Position numbers and translations under genes: made by a program. Under the pieces are notes generated by a model. The model saw only the letters and a program-made list of their open reading frames with translations, made no database searches and had not been told where the DNA came from. This document shows, piece by piece, positions 16,949 through 26,281 of a DNA stretch of 64,000 nt. The stretch lies in the NCBI GenBank assembly GCA_046704385.1, contig JBJKSB010000041.1, positions 62,001-126,000 of the forward strand, in the 5' to 3' direction. Position 1 is the first letter of the stretch. Every line of letters begins with the position of its first letter. This DNA is from GH45 sp046704385 (GTDB taxonomy: Bacteria; Bacteroidota; Bacteroidia; Bacteroidales; SZUA-534).

Positions 16949-18082
16949 ATGGCAGGTATTTATATTCATATACCCTTTTGCAAACAAAGGTGTAATTATT
17001 GTGATTTTTATAAGACCACTCAGGTTTTAAAAAAACAGGATTTTCTGAATGCGTTGATTAAGGAACTAATCAACAGAAAAAAAGAATTGCATCAGGAAAA
17101 CATTAACACAATTTATTTTGGGGGAGGAACTCCGTCTTTGCTTGAAGCCAATGAAATTAACCGGATTATTAATATAATTTTTGAAAATTTCAAGACCAAT
17201 GCGAAGCTGGAAATTACATTGGAATCGAACCCCGATGATTTAACCAAACAGTATATAAACCATCTGAAAAAAACGCCAATAAATCGCTTAAGTATTGGTA
17301 TACAGAGCTTTAATAATCATTTTTTATCCCTTATGAACCGCAGGCATAATTCGCAACAGGCTGTCGATTGTGTTAAAATGGCACAGGATGCCGGTTTTAA
17401 CAATATCAGCACCGATTTAATTTATGGGTTACCAGGATTAACTGTTTTGCAATGGGAAAAAGAACTTATTCAGATGCAAAAACTTAATATCCAGCATCTT
17501 TCGGCGTATCACTTAACATACGAATCAGGAACCTCTTTTGGCACAATGCTGAAAAAAGGAACATTGACTCCTGTTAAGGAAGAAACCAGTGTTAAACAAT
17601 TTGAACAACTGATAGATTGGGCGAAAAGTGCCGATTTTGAACATTATGAAATTTCCAACTTTGCCCGGGAAGGATTTTATTCAAAGCACAACAGAAGTTA
17701 CTGGCAGCAAAAAATGTACCTGGGAGCAGGGCCGGCTGCACATAGTTACAACAAGAATACCCGAAGCTGGAATGTGGCCGATTTGAATAAATATATTAAT
17801 GGCATTTTGAACAATCAGAAATATTTTGAGTCCGAAGAATTATCTGTGACAGACAAATACAACGAATATTTAATGACAGGATTAAGGACAAAATGGGGAG
17901 TAAATTTAAAACAGGTGGAAAAGTTGTTTGGCCGCGAAATATTAGAATCTTTATCTGGCGATATTGTACCATTTATTGACCGGAAAGATATGAAAATTGA
18001 AAATGAAAATATAATTTTAACCGACAAAGGAATTTTTGTTTCCGATGCCATATTAACAGAATTAATAAAAGTGCAGGAATAG
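16949..18082 (+). CDS. hemW: radical SAM heme chaperone HemW
   Basis: 377 residues. The radical SAM cluster motif is at the N-terminus, IPFCKQRCNYCDFYK with Cys11, Cys15 and Cys18. The fourth cysteine that marks true HemN (coproporphyrinogen III dehydrogenase) is replaced by Phe, which fits HemW, a heme-binding insertion factor. Further blocks are NTIYFGGGTPSLL, RLSIGIQSF, STDLIYGLPG and the C-terminal YNEYLMTGLRTKWGV HemN-C domain. The next gene begins 33 bases downstream on the same strand. Confidence 0.93.
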   Translation: MAGIYIHIPFCKQRCNYCDFYKTTQVLKKQDFLNALIKELINRKKELHQENINTIYFGGGTPSLLEANEINRIINIIFENFKTNAKLEITLESNPDDLTKQYINHLKKTPINRLSIGIQSFNNHFLSLMNRRHNSQQAVDCVKMAQDAGFNNISTDLIYGLPGLTVLQWEKELIQMQKLNIQHLSAYHLTYESGTSFGTMLKKGTLTPVKEETSVKQFEQLIDWAKSADFEHYEISNFAREGFYSKHNRSYWQQKMYLGAGPAAHSYNKNTRSWNVADLNKYINGILNNQKYFESEELSVTDKYNEYLMTGLRTKWGVNLKQVEKLFGREILESLSGDIVPFIDRKDMKIENENIILTDKGIFVSDAILTELIKVQE

Positions 18083-18115
18083 GCCTTAAGGCGATAGAAG
18101 AATCTTTATAAAAGT

Positions 18116-18514
18116 ATGATTAGGACACACCTTAATGTAATAGGTCTCTTTTTGATTTCATTTACCGGGCTGGCTCAGGAAAATAATTGTTTTCGGACAG
18201 TAAATCCTGATGAATTCGAGGTTTTAATAGATTCCTGCACCAATGAAATTATACTGGATGTGCGACCAACCGATTTACTTAAAAACAAAATTATTCCCAA
18301 TGCTGTTTTTGTGCCTACTATAGATGTTCTAAACGCATTTATCGACACGGTTGATAGAGACACCCCTGTTTTTGTATATTGCACTGTCGGGATGAGAAGC
18401 ACTAAAGCATGCAGCATTCTTTGTGAAAAGAATTTTAAAATTATTGTAAATTTAGACAGGGGTATTGAAGGGTGGAAAAAGGACGGTCACCCAGTGATAA
18501 ATATTAAAAAATAA
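18116..18514 (+). CDS. exported rhodanese-like protein
   Basis: 132 residues: a signal peptide (about 1-20, ending GLAQ) and a single rhodanese domain. EIILDVRP is the CH2A-like entry and VFVYCTVGMRS holds the active-site Cys89 in a C-x-x-G-x-R loop, as in sulfurtransferases. The domain is complete for a single-domain rhodanese. Periplasmic location is inferred from the signal peptide. It lies 5 bases before the sirtuin gene. Sulfur donor and acceptor are unknown. Confidence 0.88.
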   Translation: MIRTHLNVIGLFLISFTGLAQENNCFRTVNPDEFEVLIDSCTNEIILDVRPTDLLKNKIIPNAVFVPTIDVLNAFIDTVDRDTPVFVYCTVGMRSTKACSILCEKNFKIIVNLDRGIEGWKKDGHPVINIKK

Positions 18515-18519
18515 ACATC

Positions 18520-19215
18520 ATGCAAAAAAAACGATTGGTAGTTTTAACGGGTGCAGGCATGAGTGCTGAAAGTGGCATTACTACTTTTCGTGAGACCGGC
18601 GGTTTGTGGGAACAATACCGGATTGAAGATGTTGCCACGCCTGAAGCATTTCAAAAAAATCCGGAATTAGTGTTGGAATTTTACAACACACGCAGATCTC
18701 AGCTCGAAAATGTTCAACCCAACAAGGGACACAAAATTCTGGCAAAATTACAAGATAAATTTGAGGTGTATATTATTACGCAAAATGTTGACAATCTTCA
18801 CGAAAGGGCCGGCAGTAAAAACATACTTCATCTGCATGGAGAATTAACAAAGGTTAGAAGCATGTCGCATCCTAATTTAATTTATGATATAGGAACCAAA
18901 CCGGTAAAGTTAGGCGACACCTGTGAAAAGGGCTCCCAGTTACGACCCCATATTGTTTGGTTTGGAGAAATGGTTCCGGCTATCGATCAGGCGGTTCCTC
19001 TTGTGAATAGTGCAGATATATTTCTGGTTATTGGTACCTCGTTGAATGTTTATCCGGCTGCCGGGCTTATTATGTATGCACGCAACGAAATTCCGAAATT
19101 TTTAGTTGATCCGAATAATGTTTCCGTTCCTTACGGATTAAGTTTTCATGTAATTCAAAAAGGTGCAGGTGAAGGAATGATGGAATTGGAAGAAAAATTA
19201 ATGCAATATGAATAG
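18520..19215 (+). CDS. cobB: NAD-dependent protein deacylase (sirtuin) without the zinc cysteines
   Basis: 231 residues. NAD-binding motifs are LTGAGMSAESGITTFRETGG and TQNVDNLHERAG; the catalytic base is His106 in LHLHGEL; GTSLNVYPAAGL lies near the C-terminus. Tyr55 and Arg58 in FYNTRR are the pair that favours succinyl or malonyl lysine in SIRT5 and E. coli CobB. The region after the catalytic His normally carries two Cys pairs for structural zinc; here only one Cys (DTCEKG) remains, so the small domain must fold without that zinc site. It overlaps the next gene by 8 bases. Confidence 0.93.
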   Translation: MQKKRLVVLTGAGMSAESGITTFRETGGLWEQYRIEDVATPEAFQKNPELVLEFYNTRRSQLENVQPNKGHKILAKLQDKFEVYIITQNVDNLHERAGSKNILHLHGELTKVRSMSHPNLIYDIGTKPVKLGDTCEKGSQLRPHIVWFGEMVPAIDQAVPLVNSADIFLVIGTSLNVYPAAGLIMYARNEIPKFLVDPNNVSVPYGLSFHVIQKGAGEGMMELEEKLMQYE

Positions 19216-19825
19216 TATCAAACGAATTTTTTTGACAACAGGAGTGCTGATGCTGTTTTCATTTGGGATTCTGGCACAGGAATTTAATGCCGGTGTTTAC
19301 GGCGGGGGTGTGGCATCACAATTAGATGGCGATTATTATGGAGGTTATAATAAAGCAGGAGCCGTTGCCGGAGCTTTTGTAAACCGGTATATCAATAAAA
19401 ACCTGGCTTGGCAAATGGGCCTTCGCTACTGTCTAAAAGGGAGCCGACGGGTTGATAACAAGGCGGGGGTTTATTATAAATCGCAACTACATTATGTGGA
19501 AATACCATTAACTATTCGATACCAATATTTTAAAAAAGTCGACTTTGAGGGAGGAATTTCTTTGGGGTATCTGGCAAAAGCCATGGAAGACTTAGACGGG
19601 TATGGATTGTTGCCGGCCAATCCTGAATTCAGAAAAATTGAGGCCGCTGCGGTTGGGGGATTAAATTATCATTTTAACGATAAAATAATAATAAGCGCGC
19701 AATATTCTTATTCAATATTTCCTGTCAGGCCCTATTCAAGTGGTTACGAAAGGTTTATGGACAAAGGCCAGTATAATAACATAATTTTGTTTTTTGTAAC
19801 CTATAACCTTTCCAATTGGCGCTGA
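19208..19825 (+). CDS. outer-membrane beta-barrel protein (PorT/OmpW-like)
   Basis: 205 residues. A signal peptide (about 1-23, ending FGILAQ) precedes alternating amphipathic strands with glycine-rich turns (GVYGGGVASQLDGDYYGGY, WQMGLRYCLKGS, VDFEGGISLGYLAK) typical of the eight-stranded barrels annotated as PorT or outer-membrane beta-barrel in Bacteroidota. It starts inside the last codons of the sirtuin gene, so translation is probably coupled. It is not proven to be PorT of the type IX system; many paralogues share this shape. Confidence 0.7.
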   Translation: MNSIKRIFLTTGVLMLFSFGILAQEFNAGVYGGGVASQLDGDYYGGYNKAGAVAGAFVNRYINKNLAWQMGLRYCLKGSRRVDNKAGVYYKSQLHYVEIPLTIRYQYFKKVDFEGGISLGYLAKAMEDLDGYGLLPANPEFRKIEAAAVGGLNYHFNDKIIISAQYSYSIFPVRPYSSGYERFMDKGQYNNIILFFVTYNLSNWR

Positions 19826-19898
19826 TTAAGGCTTTGTTAACAAAAAAACATCCTATAACAAACAGAAAATTAAACCATTAAGGATTAAAAAAAATAAC

Positions 19899-19906
19899 TA
19901 ATTTTG
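19899..19906 (+). promoter_or_regulatory. predicted -7 element
   Basis: TAATTTTG, an exact TAnnTTTG match 33 bases before the ATG of the transglycosylase-like gene. Confidence 0.4.
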
Positions 19907-19939
19907 TCACCTGTAACATTTTGAATCAGTTTTGATTTT

Positions 19940-21202
19940 ATGAACGTTCGTGGTGTTTTAGCAAGCATAATTCTTTCAGGCTTCTTTTTTTATTCTAATG
20001 CGGGGATAGGTCAAAATAGAGATCCTTCCGCTGACATGAAAAAACTGGTGAACTATAACCGTATGGTCACTAAAAATTATCAGACATACACCAGGCAGCG
20101 CGAAGCTCAATATGAATCATGGAAAAAAAATGAAATACCTGAAAATTTTAGAATTCCAATTGAACTACAGAGTTTTCGAGGAAACAACTCAGCCCGTTAT
20201 TATGTAATTTATAACCCGTCATATAAAACAGGTGTGGGATATATTCCCTCAAATCTTGCTCAATATTACGAGGAAGAGGCGTGGTTTGCTTATCAGAAAA
20301 TGGGGAAAAATGCTCCAAGTCTTAGCATTGTTTTAGCACAACAGTTTACCGAATCAAATTTTAATCCCTGGGCAACGGGCGACAATAATATGAGCAGTGG
20401 ATTACCACAGTTGTATCGCAAAACAGCAGAATATTTATATAAAACAGACCGGGAGACCTGGAAACAGTATTTTTATTTTGACAAAAAAGGCAAACAACAT
20501 TTCAGAAGTTTGCGGGCACAGGTAAAATTTCCATTTGTTTTTTTAACAAAAGTAAAGGAGTACGATTTTGAACATAAGCTTGAAGGATTACGGAAGTACA
20601 ATGGGACCGGCGATAATGCAATTAAATATGCCGAAAAAGTAATGAAACGCAGCCTTTTTTACGAAGAGCTTTTTGCTGATTACAACACCATTCCTTTGGA
20701 TACAAGCGGGTTTAGGAATAACTTATTTAGTATGATAAATCTTACTCTGCTTACTCGTTATGAAAACCCTATTGATGATGCGCAAATGGAAGAGCTATTT
20801 GCAAACATGCTGGCTGAATTTTCTTCAGGTTACATACGGAACACCTACGCCAACAAATATTTGATACCGGTTTTTGAAAATCAACCGGAATTCGTGTCTC
20901 AGGAAACAGAAGAAAAAGTACCGGTTGATGGAAAGGATTATTATATAATTGTTGAAGAAGGAAAGGTTATTTATGAATATTTTAATGATTCACAAATACT
21001 TTTTGACGTTCTGAATAATCCCAAAAATAAGGAGTATTACCTGTATTATAAAGAAGGAAAGAAAAAAATAAAAGTTACCAGTTTGAAAAAAGTTGGAAAA
21101 AGGCAAGTGTATTCAAATGTTAAACCGGGTGATAAAATATATATTCCACCGGGAACCATCCTGGTATCTCCAAAAACGAATCTGGCTGTGCGGATTAATT
21201 AA
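19940..21202 (+). CDS. exported lytic-transglycosylase-like protein
   Basis: 420 residues with a signal peptide (about 1-24). Residues about 125-235 resemble an SLT/goose-lysozyme domain: SIVLAQQFTESNFNPWATG puts a catalytic-type Glu138 in the usual ES-F-P-A context, then SGLPQLY replaces the common GLMQL, and KYNGTGDNAIKYAEKV matches the YN-G-YV end. The C-terminal 100 residues end in KPGDKIYIPPGT, similar to the last strand of LysM domains. Peptidoglycan cleavage is likely but untested, because several consensus positions differ. It converges with, and overlaps by 4 bases, the M1 peptidase gene. Confidence 0.65.
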   Translation: MNVRGVLASIILSGFFFYSNAGIGQNRDPSADMKKLVNYNRMVTKNYQTYTRQREAQYESWKKNEIPENFRIPIELQSFRGNNSARYYVIYNPSYKTGVGYIPSNLAQYYEEEAWFAYQKMGKNAPSLSIVLAQQFTESNFNPWATGDNNMSSGLPQLYRKTAEYLYKTDRETWKQYFYFDKKGKQHFRSLRAQVKFPFVFLTKVKEYDFEHKLEGLRKYNGTGDNAIKYAEKVMKRSLFYEELFADYNTIPLDTSGFRNNLFSMINLTLLTRYENPIDDAQMEELFANMLAEFSSGYIRNTYANKYLIPVFENQPEFVSQETEEKVPVDGKDYYIIVEEGKVIYEYFNDSQILFDVLNNPKNKEYYLYYKEGKKKIKVTSLKKVGKRQVYSNVKPGDKIYIPPGTILVSPKTNLAVRIN

Positions 21203-23136
21203 TTCGATTTGATAAATTTTCTGACAAACAACCCTTCGTTAGTTTCAACTCTTATATAATACAAACCATTTGGATAGGGGGATAAGTTTATTTCCAAATG
21301 TTTTGTGTTTTCAGGGGAGGTTGTTTTCAACACCTCTTTACCGGAATTATCTATAATATCAAATTTTTGAATAGAGGTATCTTTCCATGCCTTAACAGTC
21401 AACGTGTTTTTTGTCGGATTGGGCATTATTAATATATGTTTCTCCACAGGAGTTTCATCAACACCAAAAATTATAGTTGCAGGATGGGGAGCCAGGATAT
21501 TGTAATAAGGATCAAAAACAATATCGGAAACAATAAAATCTGTTTTAATTTTAAAGTTCTGGTTATTTGTGGTATTATATAATTTTACCAACTTCTCCTG
21601 TCCGTTTCCTTTTAATAAAACAGGAACGCGCATTGCAAAAAAAGGAACAGAAATATCTGTGGTTTGCTGTGAAATGGTAATGGAAACTTCACGATCAAAA
21701 TTTTGTTGCCAGTTTATCGTATAATCAGGATAACCTTTGCCATAATACCAATTATCAAAGTATGTGGTCAGGTTTGTATCTGCAGCATTTTCCATAATTG
21801 CGCGAAAATCTTCAGCCGAAGCAAAACCACCGGCAGTTTTTGGGTCGGTTAATAAATCATGCATTCCTTTAAAAAAGGCATCGTCGCCAATCTGTTCGCG
21901 AAGCATCTGTAAAATCAGCCCGCCTTTTTGATAAGTAAAAGTGCCGTCAAAAATCCGGTTAATATCTGTGGTATCTTGTACATAAACCGATTTGTTTGCG
22001 GGATTTTGTAATACAATATCCATTCTTGCTTTTTTCCAGTCTATCCATGCTTCCGGATGCATATGTTCTTCGGCAACATATTCACAGAAAACGGCAAATC
22101 CCTCGTTCATCCAGATATCATGCCAGCTGGCACAGGTAACATGATCTCCAAACCATTGATGTGCCAATTCGTGAATAATTAAACTTTCTCTGAAATCAAC
22201 CAAAAACCCCATAGTTTGATGTTCCATACCTCCGCCCCAACCAAATTGAGCGTGGCCGTATTTTTCTTTGTAAAAAGGATAAGGAATAAACATCTTACTA
22301 AACAACTCAATGGCATCAATGGTAACAGCAAGTTGCGCTTTTATTGATGAGAGTTTTTCGGGGTATATATAGTTTAATATTTCAACAGAATCCGTATCAT
22401 TCACTTTAGCATATTGAATATATGTATCGTAATTTGTTACAGCAATAGCAACCAGGTAGGCAGCAATCGGATAACGATGCTTCCAGAAAGTTAATTTTTT
22501 GTCACCCTCAATTCGTTCAAACATGAGCTTTCCGTTTGAACCCACCTTGTAATTTTGAGGCGTTTTAACATAAATATCAATGGAGTCTATTTTGTCGGTT
22601 AATGATTGTTTACAGGGCCACCATTCACGGGCTCCGTAAGGTTCTGAAAGCGTCCAGAGAATAGGGGCATTGTTATGAATACTGGTTTCAAACGAACCAA
22701 AACCCGTTATCGATTGGGGTTGCCCATGATAAAAAACGGTCAAGGAATCAAGTATTCCTTTTGGCACCGGTGATTTTAAAGTTATATTAACCAGATTATT
22801 AATGTGTGTGTACTTTAATAATGTTCCGCTTTGTTTTACACTATCCACATACAAGGTATCAATAAGATCAAAATAAATGGAACTTAGACTTGTAATAGTT
22901 GGTTTGAAATATGAAGTTACAGTACCTGAAATTTCAGCAATGCCAGGATCTATTTCCCAATAAATGCGATGATAAACAATATCATACTTATCGGTTTCTT
23001 GGCTGGCAACGAAATTCATCTTTAAATTGAAAGCACGCTTTTCAAAATGCTGAATTTTAGAAGACTCATCTACCTGAGACAAAGAGGCAAAACTAAATGA
23101 CAACAGAAAACCAAAAAAAAGTAATTGTTTCTTCAT
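21199..23136 (-). CDS. secreted M1-family metallopeptidase with type IX sorting tail
   Basis: 645 residues: signal peptide (about 1-20), beta-rich N-terminal domain, and a gluzincin domain with the exopeptidase block GGGMEHQTMGF, zinc site HELAHQWFGDH and the third ligand Glu in WMNEGFAVFCEY. The usual C-terminal helical domain of aminopeptidase N is reduced. Instead the last 75 residues (from about MPNPTKNTLTV to FVRKFIKSN) form a type-A T9SS C-terminal domain with NGLYYIRVET, so the enzyme should be exported through the type IX system and released or anchored at the cell surface. Confidence 0.9.
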   Translation of the reverse strand: MKKQLLFFGFLLSFSFASLSQVDESSKIQHFEKRAFNLKMNFVASQETDKYDIVYHRIYWEIDPGIAEISGTVTSYFKPTITSLSSIYFDLIDTLYVDSVKQSGTLLKYTHINNLVNITLKSPVPKGILDSLTVFYHGQPQSITGFGSFETSIHNNAPILWTLSEPYGAREWWPCKQSLTDKIDSIDIYVKTPQNYKVGSNGKLMFERIEGDKKLTFWKHRYPIAAYLVAIAVTNYDTYIQYAKVNDTDSVEILNYIYPEKLSSIKAQLAVTIDAIELFSKMFIPYPFYKEKYGHAQFGWGGGMEHQTMGFLVDFRESLIIHELAHQWFGDHVTCASWHDIWMNEGFAVFCEYVAEEHMHPEAWIDWKKARMDIVLQNPANKSVYVQDTTDINRIFDGTFTYQKGGLILQMLREQIGDDAFFKGMHDLLTDPKTAGGFASAEDFRAIMENAADTNLTTYFDNWYYGKGYPDYTINWQQNFDREVSITISQQTTDISVPFFAMRVPVLLKGNGQEKLVKLYNTTNNQNFKIKTDFIVSDIVFDPYYNILAPHPATIIFGVDETPVEKHILIMPNPTKNTLTVKAWKDTSIQKFDIIDNSGKEVLKTTSPENTKHLEINLSPYPNGLYYIRVETNEGLFVRKFIKSN

Positions 23137-23365
23137 TCGTCCAATTTTACTTTAAATATCTGTTACAACAAATTAAAACCGAGATTTGATTTGTTAAAAC
23201 ACATATTATCAAACATTTAAATTATACCTATTTTATTTAACAGGGGTTACATGTTTGGTGCATAAATATAAAAAAATTACAGGTTTTTGCGGTTGAAAAA
23301 AGTAATTATGACAACCGGTGTTGTTTTTTATACTGATGCATGATTTCAGATGATAGGTTTTCATT

Positions 23366-23373
23366 TATCTTTG
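23366..23373 (+). promoter_or_regulatory. predicted -7 element for the SDR gene
   Basis: TATCTTTG, an exact TAnnTTTG match 23 bases before the ATG at 23397. An upstream in-frame ATG at 23340 precedes this element and is therefore unlikely to be used. Confidence 0.5.
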
Positions 23374-23396
23374 TCATTGAAGTAAAAACAACATAT

Positions 23397-24401
23397 ATGA
23401 TTTTTGTAACAGGAGGGACAGGTTTGGTTGGCACAAGGTTGATTTTCGATTTGGTTTCCAATGGAGAAAAAGTGTTTGCTTTAAAAAGGAATGATGCCTC
23501 AGTTGAAAAATTCCTTTCTAACCTTCGCTTTTATACAAGCAATACGAATAAAATATCTGAAAATATTACCTGGGTTAAAGGAGACCTATCAGACATTGAC
23601 TGGCTAAAAAAAATAATACCAGAGCAGGCCGAGGTTTATCATTGTGCGGCAATGGTTTCTTTTAACCCGAAACACAAAAACGAGATTATCGAAATTAATG
23701 TTGATGGCACAAAAAACTTAGTGAATGCCTGCCTTGAAAATAACATAAGAAAGCTTTGTCATATCAGTAGCATTGGGGCATTGGGCGGAAAAGTGAATGG
23801 ACAGCCCATAGATGAGAATACTCCATGGTCGTCAGCCGAAAAATCGACCTATTCAATTAGCAAACATTATTCAGAAATGGAGGTTTGGCGAGGCATTGCA
23901 GAAGGTCTTAATGCAGTAATTGTGAATCCTGCCGTAATTTTAGGTGCGGGAGACTGGATACATGGAACTCCCAAATTATTTTCCATGATTGCCCGGGGAA
24001 TTAAGTTTTATACCAAAGGGACAACCAACTACGTTGATGTGCGTGATGTTTCAAAAGCAATGATTTTGCTAATGAAGGCTGAGATATCGGAAGAGCGGTT
24101 TATTTTGGCTTCTGATAATCTCTCCTATCAGGAGTTGTTTATTAAAATTTCAGAAGCACTTGGGGTAAAAACCCCAACAATTTATGCCGGAAAATTAATG
24201 ACAGGATTAGCATACAGAATCGACCGGATTAAAAGCTTTTTTACACAAAAAGAGGCTACATTTACAAAGCAGACACATAAAATTGCCCATACAATTGATG
24301 TTTACAAAGGAAATAAAATAACGGAAAAGACAGGATTTACATATACACCCATTTCTGAAACCATTAAATTTATCGGAAGTTGTTATTTAAACACCAGATA
24401 A
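23397..24401 (+). CDS. NAD(P)-dependent epimerase/dehydratase (extended SDR)
   Basis: 334 residues from the ATG at 23397, where the Rossmann motif follows at once: FVTGGTGLVGTRL. Also visible are the Asp-rich KGDLSDIDWL, the VYHCAAMVSF strand, the Ser in HISSIGALGG, and the catalytic pair in YSISKHYSE. The length and motif order place it with dihydroflavonol-reductase-like extended SDRs. The substrate is unknown. A DUF3108 gene follows 3 bases later and is probably co-transcribed. Confidence 0.88.
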   Translation: MIFVTGGTGLVGTRLIFDLVSNGEKVFALKRNDASVEKFLSNLRFYTSNTNKISENITWVKGDLSDIDWLKKIIPEQAEVYHCAAMVSFNPKHKNEIIEINVDGTKNLVNACLENNIRKLCHISSIGALGGKVNGQPIDENTPWSSAEKSTYSISKHYSEMEVWRGIAEGLNAVIVNPAVILGAGDWIHGTPKLFSMIARGIKFYTKGTTNYVDVRDVSKAMILLMKAEISEERFILASDNLSYQELFIKISEALGVKTPTIYAGKLMTGLAYRIDRIKSFFTQKEATFTKQTHKIAHTIDVYKGNKITEKTGFTYTPISETIKFIGSCYLNTR

Positions 24402-24404
24402 ACC

Positions 24405-25238
24405 TTGAATATAATAAGGACAATTTTTTTCAGCAGCATAATTTTTATTTTACACGATACTGTAAATGCTCAGCATAATTATAGAAATCAGACATTTCAA
24501 TCGGGCGAATTTGTTTCGTATAAGGTTTATTATAAGTTGGGGTTTTTGTGGTTCAATGCTGCAGAAGCTTCCTTTTTAATAAAAAAAGAAAACCTTAAAA
24601 ACAGACCGGTTTTTCATTTTGAAAGCAAAGGATTTACCAGGCCTAATTATGACTGGATTTTTAAAGTGCGCGATTTTTATGGTTCATATGCAGACACCCT
24701 GACTTTAAAGCCGTTTTATTTTTCACGGGTTACCAGCGAGGGTAGTTACCGGGTTAATAATCAATATATTTTTGACCACTATAGAAAAAAAATTTATTCA
24801 AGTATCGAAAACAGTGATACCCCAAAACACAAAGACACGTTGGCCTTAAAACCAGGCACATTAGATGTGTTAACGGCTATTTATGCCTGTCGGACGATAG
24901 ATGTTGAAGGATTAATGTTAAATGATACCATTCCTCTTGATATGGTTATTGACAACGAAATATATGACCTATATCTGCGTTTTTTGGGAAGAGAGCAGGT
25001 TGAGACCAATACCGGGGAAAAATACCGCTGTCTGAAATTTACTATTTTAATGGTTGAGGGAAGCATTTTTAAAGGGGGAGAGGATATACAGGTTTGGATA
25101 TCGGACGATAAGGCCAAAATACCAATTAAGGTTCAGGCCGAAATACTTGTGGGATCAATTATTGCCTATGTTGATACTGTTAAGGATAACATGTGGCCAT
25201 TAAGCTCCAAGATTAATGACCAGCCGAATAAAGAATAA
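24405..25238 (+). CDS. DUF3108 domain protein, exported
   Basis: 277 residues. A signal peptide (about 1-22, ending VNAQ) is followed by the DUF3108 domain: GEFVSYKVYYKLGFLWFNAAEA, DWIFKVRDFYGSYAD and PGTLDVLTAIYACR. These proteins are periplasmic or outer-membrane-associated beta proteins of unknown role. The start is a TTG at 24405 immediately after an in-frame TAA, so no longer form is possible, and the signal peptide supports this start. Confidence 0.85.
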   Translation: MNIIRTIFFSSIIFILHDTVNAQHNYRNQTFQSGEFVSYKVYYKLGFLWFNAAEASFLIKKENLKNRPVFHFESKGFTRPNYDWIFKVRDFYGSYADTLTLKPFYFSRVTSEGSYRVNNQYIFDHYRKKIYSSIENSDTPKHKDTLALKPGTLDVLTAIYACRTIDVEGLMLNDTIPLDMVIDNEIYDLYLRFLGREQVETNTGEKYRCLKFTILMVEGSIFKGGEDIQVWISDDKAKIPIKVQAEILVGSIIAYVDTVKDNMWPLSSKINDQPNKE

Positions 25239-25271
25239 ATACAGGTACATAGGGAATTGCTAAAAAAGTAA

Positions 25272-25279
25272 TAAATTTG
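25272..25279 (+). promoter_or_regulatory. predicted -7 element
   Basis: TAAATTTG, an exact TAnnTTTG match 28 bases before the GTG start of the coiled-coil gene. Confidence 0.4.
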
Positions 25280-25307
25280 TGCGATTCAAACTGAAAATTA
25301 ATCTATC

Positions 25308-26219
25308 GTGGACAATATTAAAGAATTTAATACAGCAGAAAAAGGTGGCAAAGGCTACAAAGTTATCATCGGAATTTTAGTAATTATTTTGTTGGGCCTG
25401 GCGTATTTGTATTTTCATCAACAAAGGAAAACCGAAAGAATCATTGCAGATTTAAATGATGCAACAGAGGAGAAAGTTGAATTGACCAGAGAATACGAAG
25501 ATCTTTTAGGCGATTATGATGATATTAAAACAAATAATGATAGTATTACGGTTCAGTTATCTCAGGAAAAGGAACGGGTGCAAAAGTTAATAACCGAACT
25601 GAAATCTACAAAGGCACAAAACCGGGCAGAGATAACCAAGTATAAAAAGGAGTTAAAAACCCTTCGTAATATTATGAAAGGGTTTGTGCATCAGATTGAT
25701 TCATTGAACACGCTGAATATTGAACTTACAGCTGAGAATATTCAAATAAAAAAGCAATTTCAGTCAGCCAAAAAGGAGAACCAGAAACTATCAGACAAAT
25801 ACGATGAGGCAGCAGATAAAGTTAAGATTGCATCGGTGATTAAGGCTGTAGATATATCCATGTCTTCATTTAACTATAAAGGGAAATCGACAAAAAGGGC
25901 TAAAAAAGTTAAACGTTTTGCTGTGAACTTTTCTCTTGATGAAAACCCTATCGCTCCTCGGGGAACCAAGGATATTTATTTGCGCATTACAGATCCTGAT
26001 CAGCATATTCTGATTCAGAACAATCAGCCTGTTTTTTCATATGAAGGAGAGCAGATTGCATATTCCTCGGTTCGTCAGGTTGATTATGAAGGTTCTGTGG
26101 TTAACGCGGTTGTTTATTTTGAAAACAGCGACGACAATGAACTTATTTCCGGAACATATAAGGTTGATATTTTTTGCGATGGCAATATGATTGGTACAGC
26201 TTCAACAGAATTGAATTAA
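25308..26219 (+). CDS. membrane-anchored coiled-coil protein, function unknown
   Basis: 303 residues, GTG start. One membrane segment at about residues 19-36 (VIIGILVIILLGLAYLYF) is followed by a heptad-rich coiled coil (about 40-180, with many E, K, L and Q) and a C-terminal beta-rich domain (about 190-303: KRFAVNFSLDENPIAPRG, YLRITDPDQHIL). The protein is probably anchored in the inner membrane with the coil in the periplasm. It resembles widely conserved Bacteroidota proteins of unknown role, and I cannot name it. A strong terminator follows. Confidence 0.75.
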   Translation: MDNIKEFNTAEKGGKGYKVIIGILVIILLGLAYLYFHQQRKTERIIADLNDATEEKVELTREYEDLLGDYDDIKTNNDSITVQLSQEKERVQKLITELKSTKAQNRAEITKYKKELKTLRNIMKGFVHQIDSLNTLNIELTAENIQIKKQFQSAKKENQKLSDKYDEAADKVKIASVIKAVDISMSSFNYKGKSTKRAKKVKRFAVNFSLDENPIAPRGTKDIYLRITDPDQHILIQNNQPVFSYEGEQIAYSSVRQVDYEGSVVNAVVYFENSDDNELISGTYKVDIFCDGNMIGTASTELN

Positions 26220-26234
26220 ATCAATAATAAAAAT

Positions 26235-26264
26235 AAAAACGGGGGTCAACGAACCCCCGTTTTT
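26235..26264. terminator. bidirectional terminator
   Basis: AAAAACGGGGGT (26235-26246) pairs with ACCCCCGTTTTT (26253-26264) around a six-base loop. The A and T runs on both sides let it serve both the coiled-coil gene and the convergent gene at 26282. Confidence 0.9.
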
Positions 26265-26281
26265 AATATAAATTTAAACTA

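Noticed and set aside
23311..23324. ACAAC-CGGT-GTTGT inverted repeat between the M1 and SDR genes
   Set aside because: Short and without a matching partner elsewhere in the window; not enough to call an operator.
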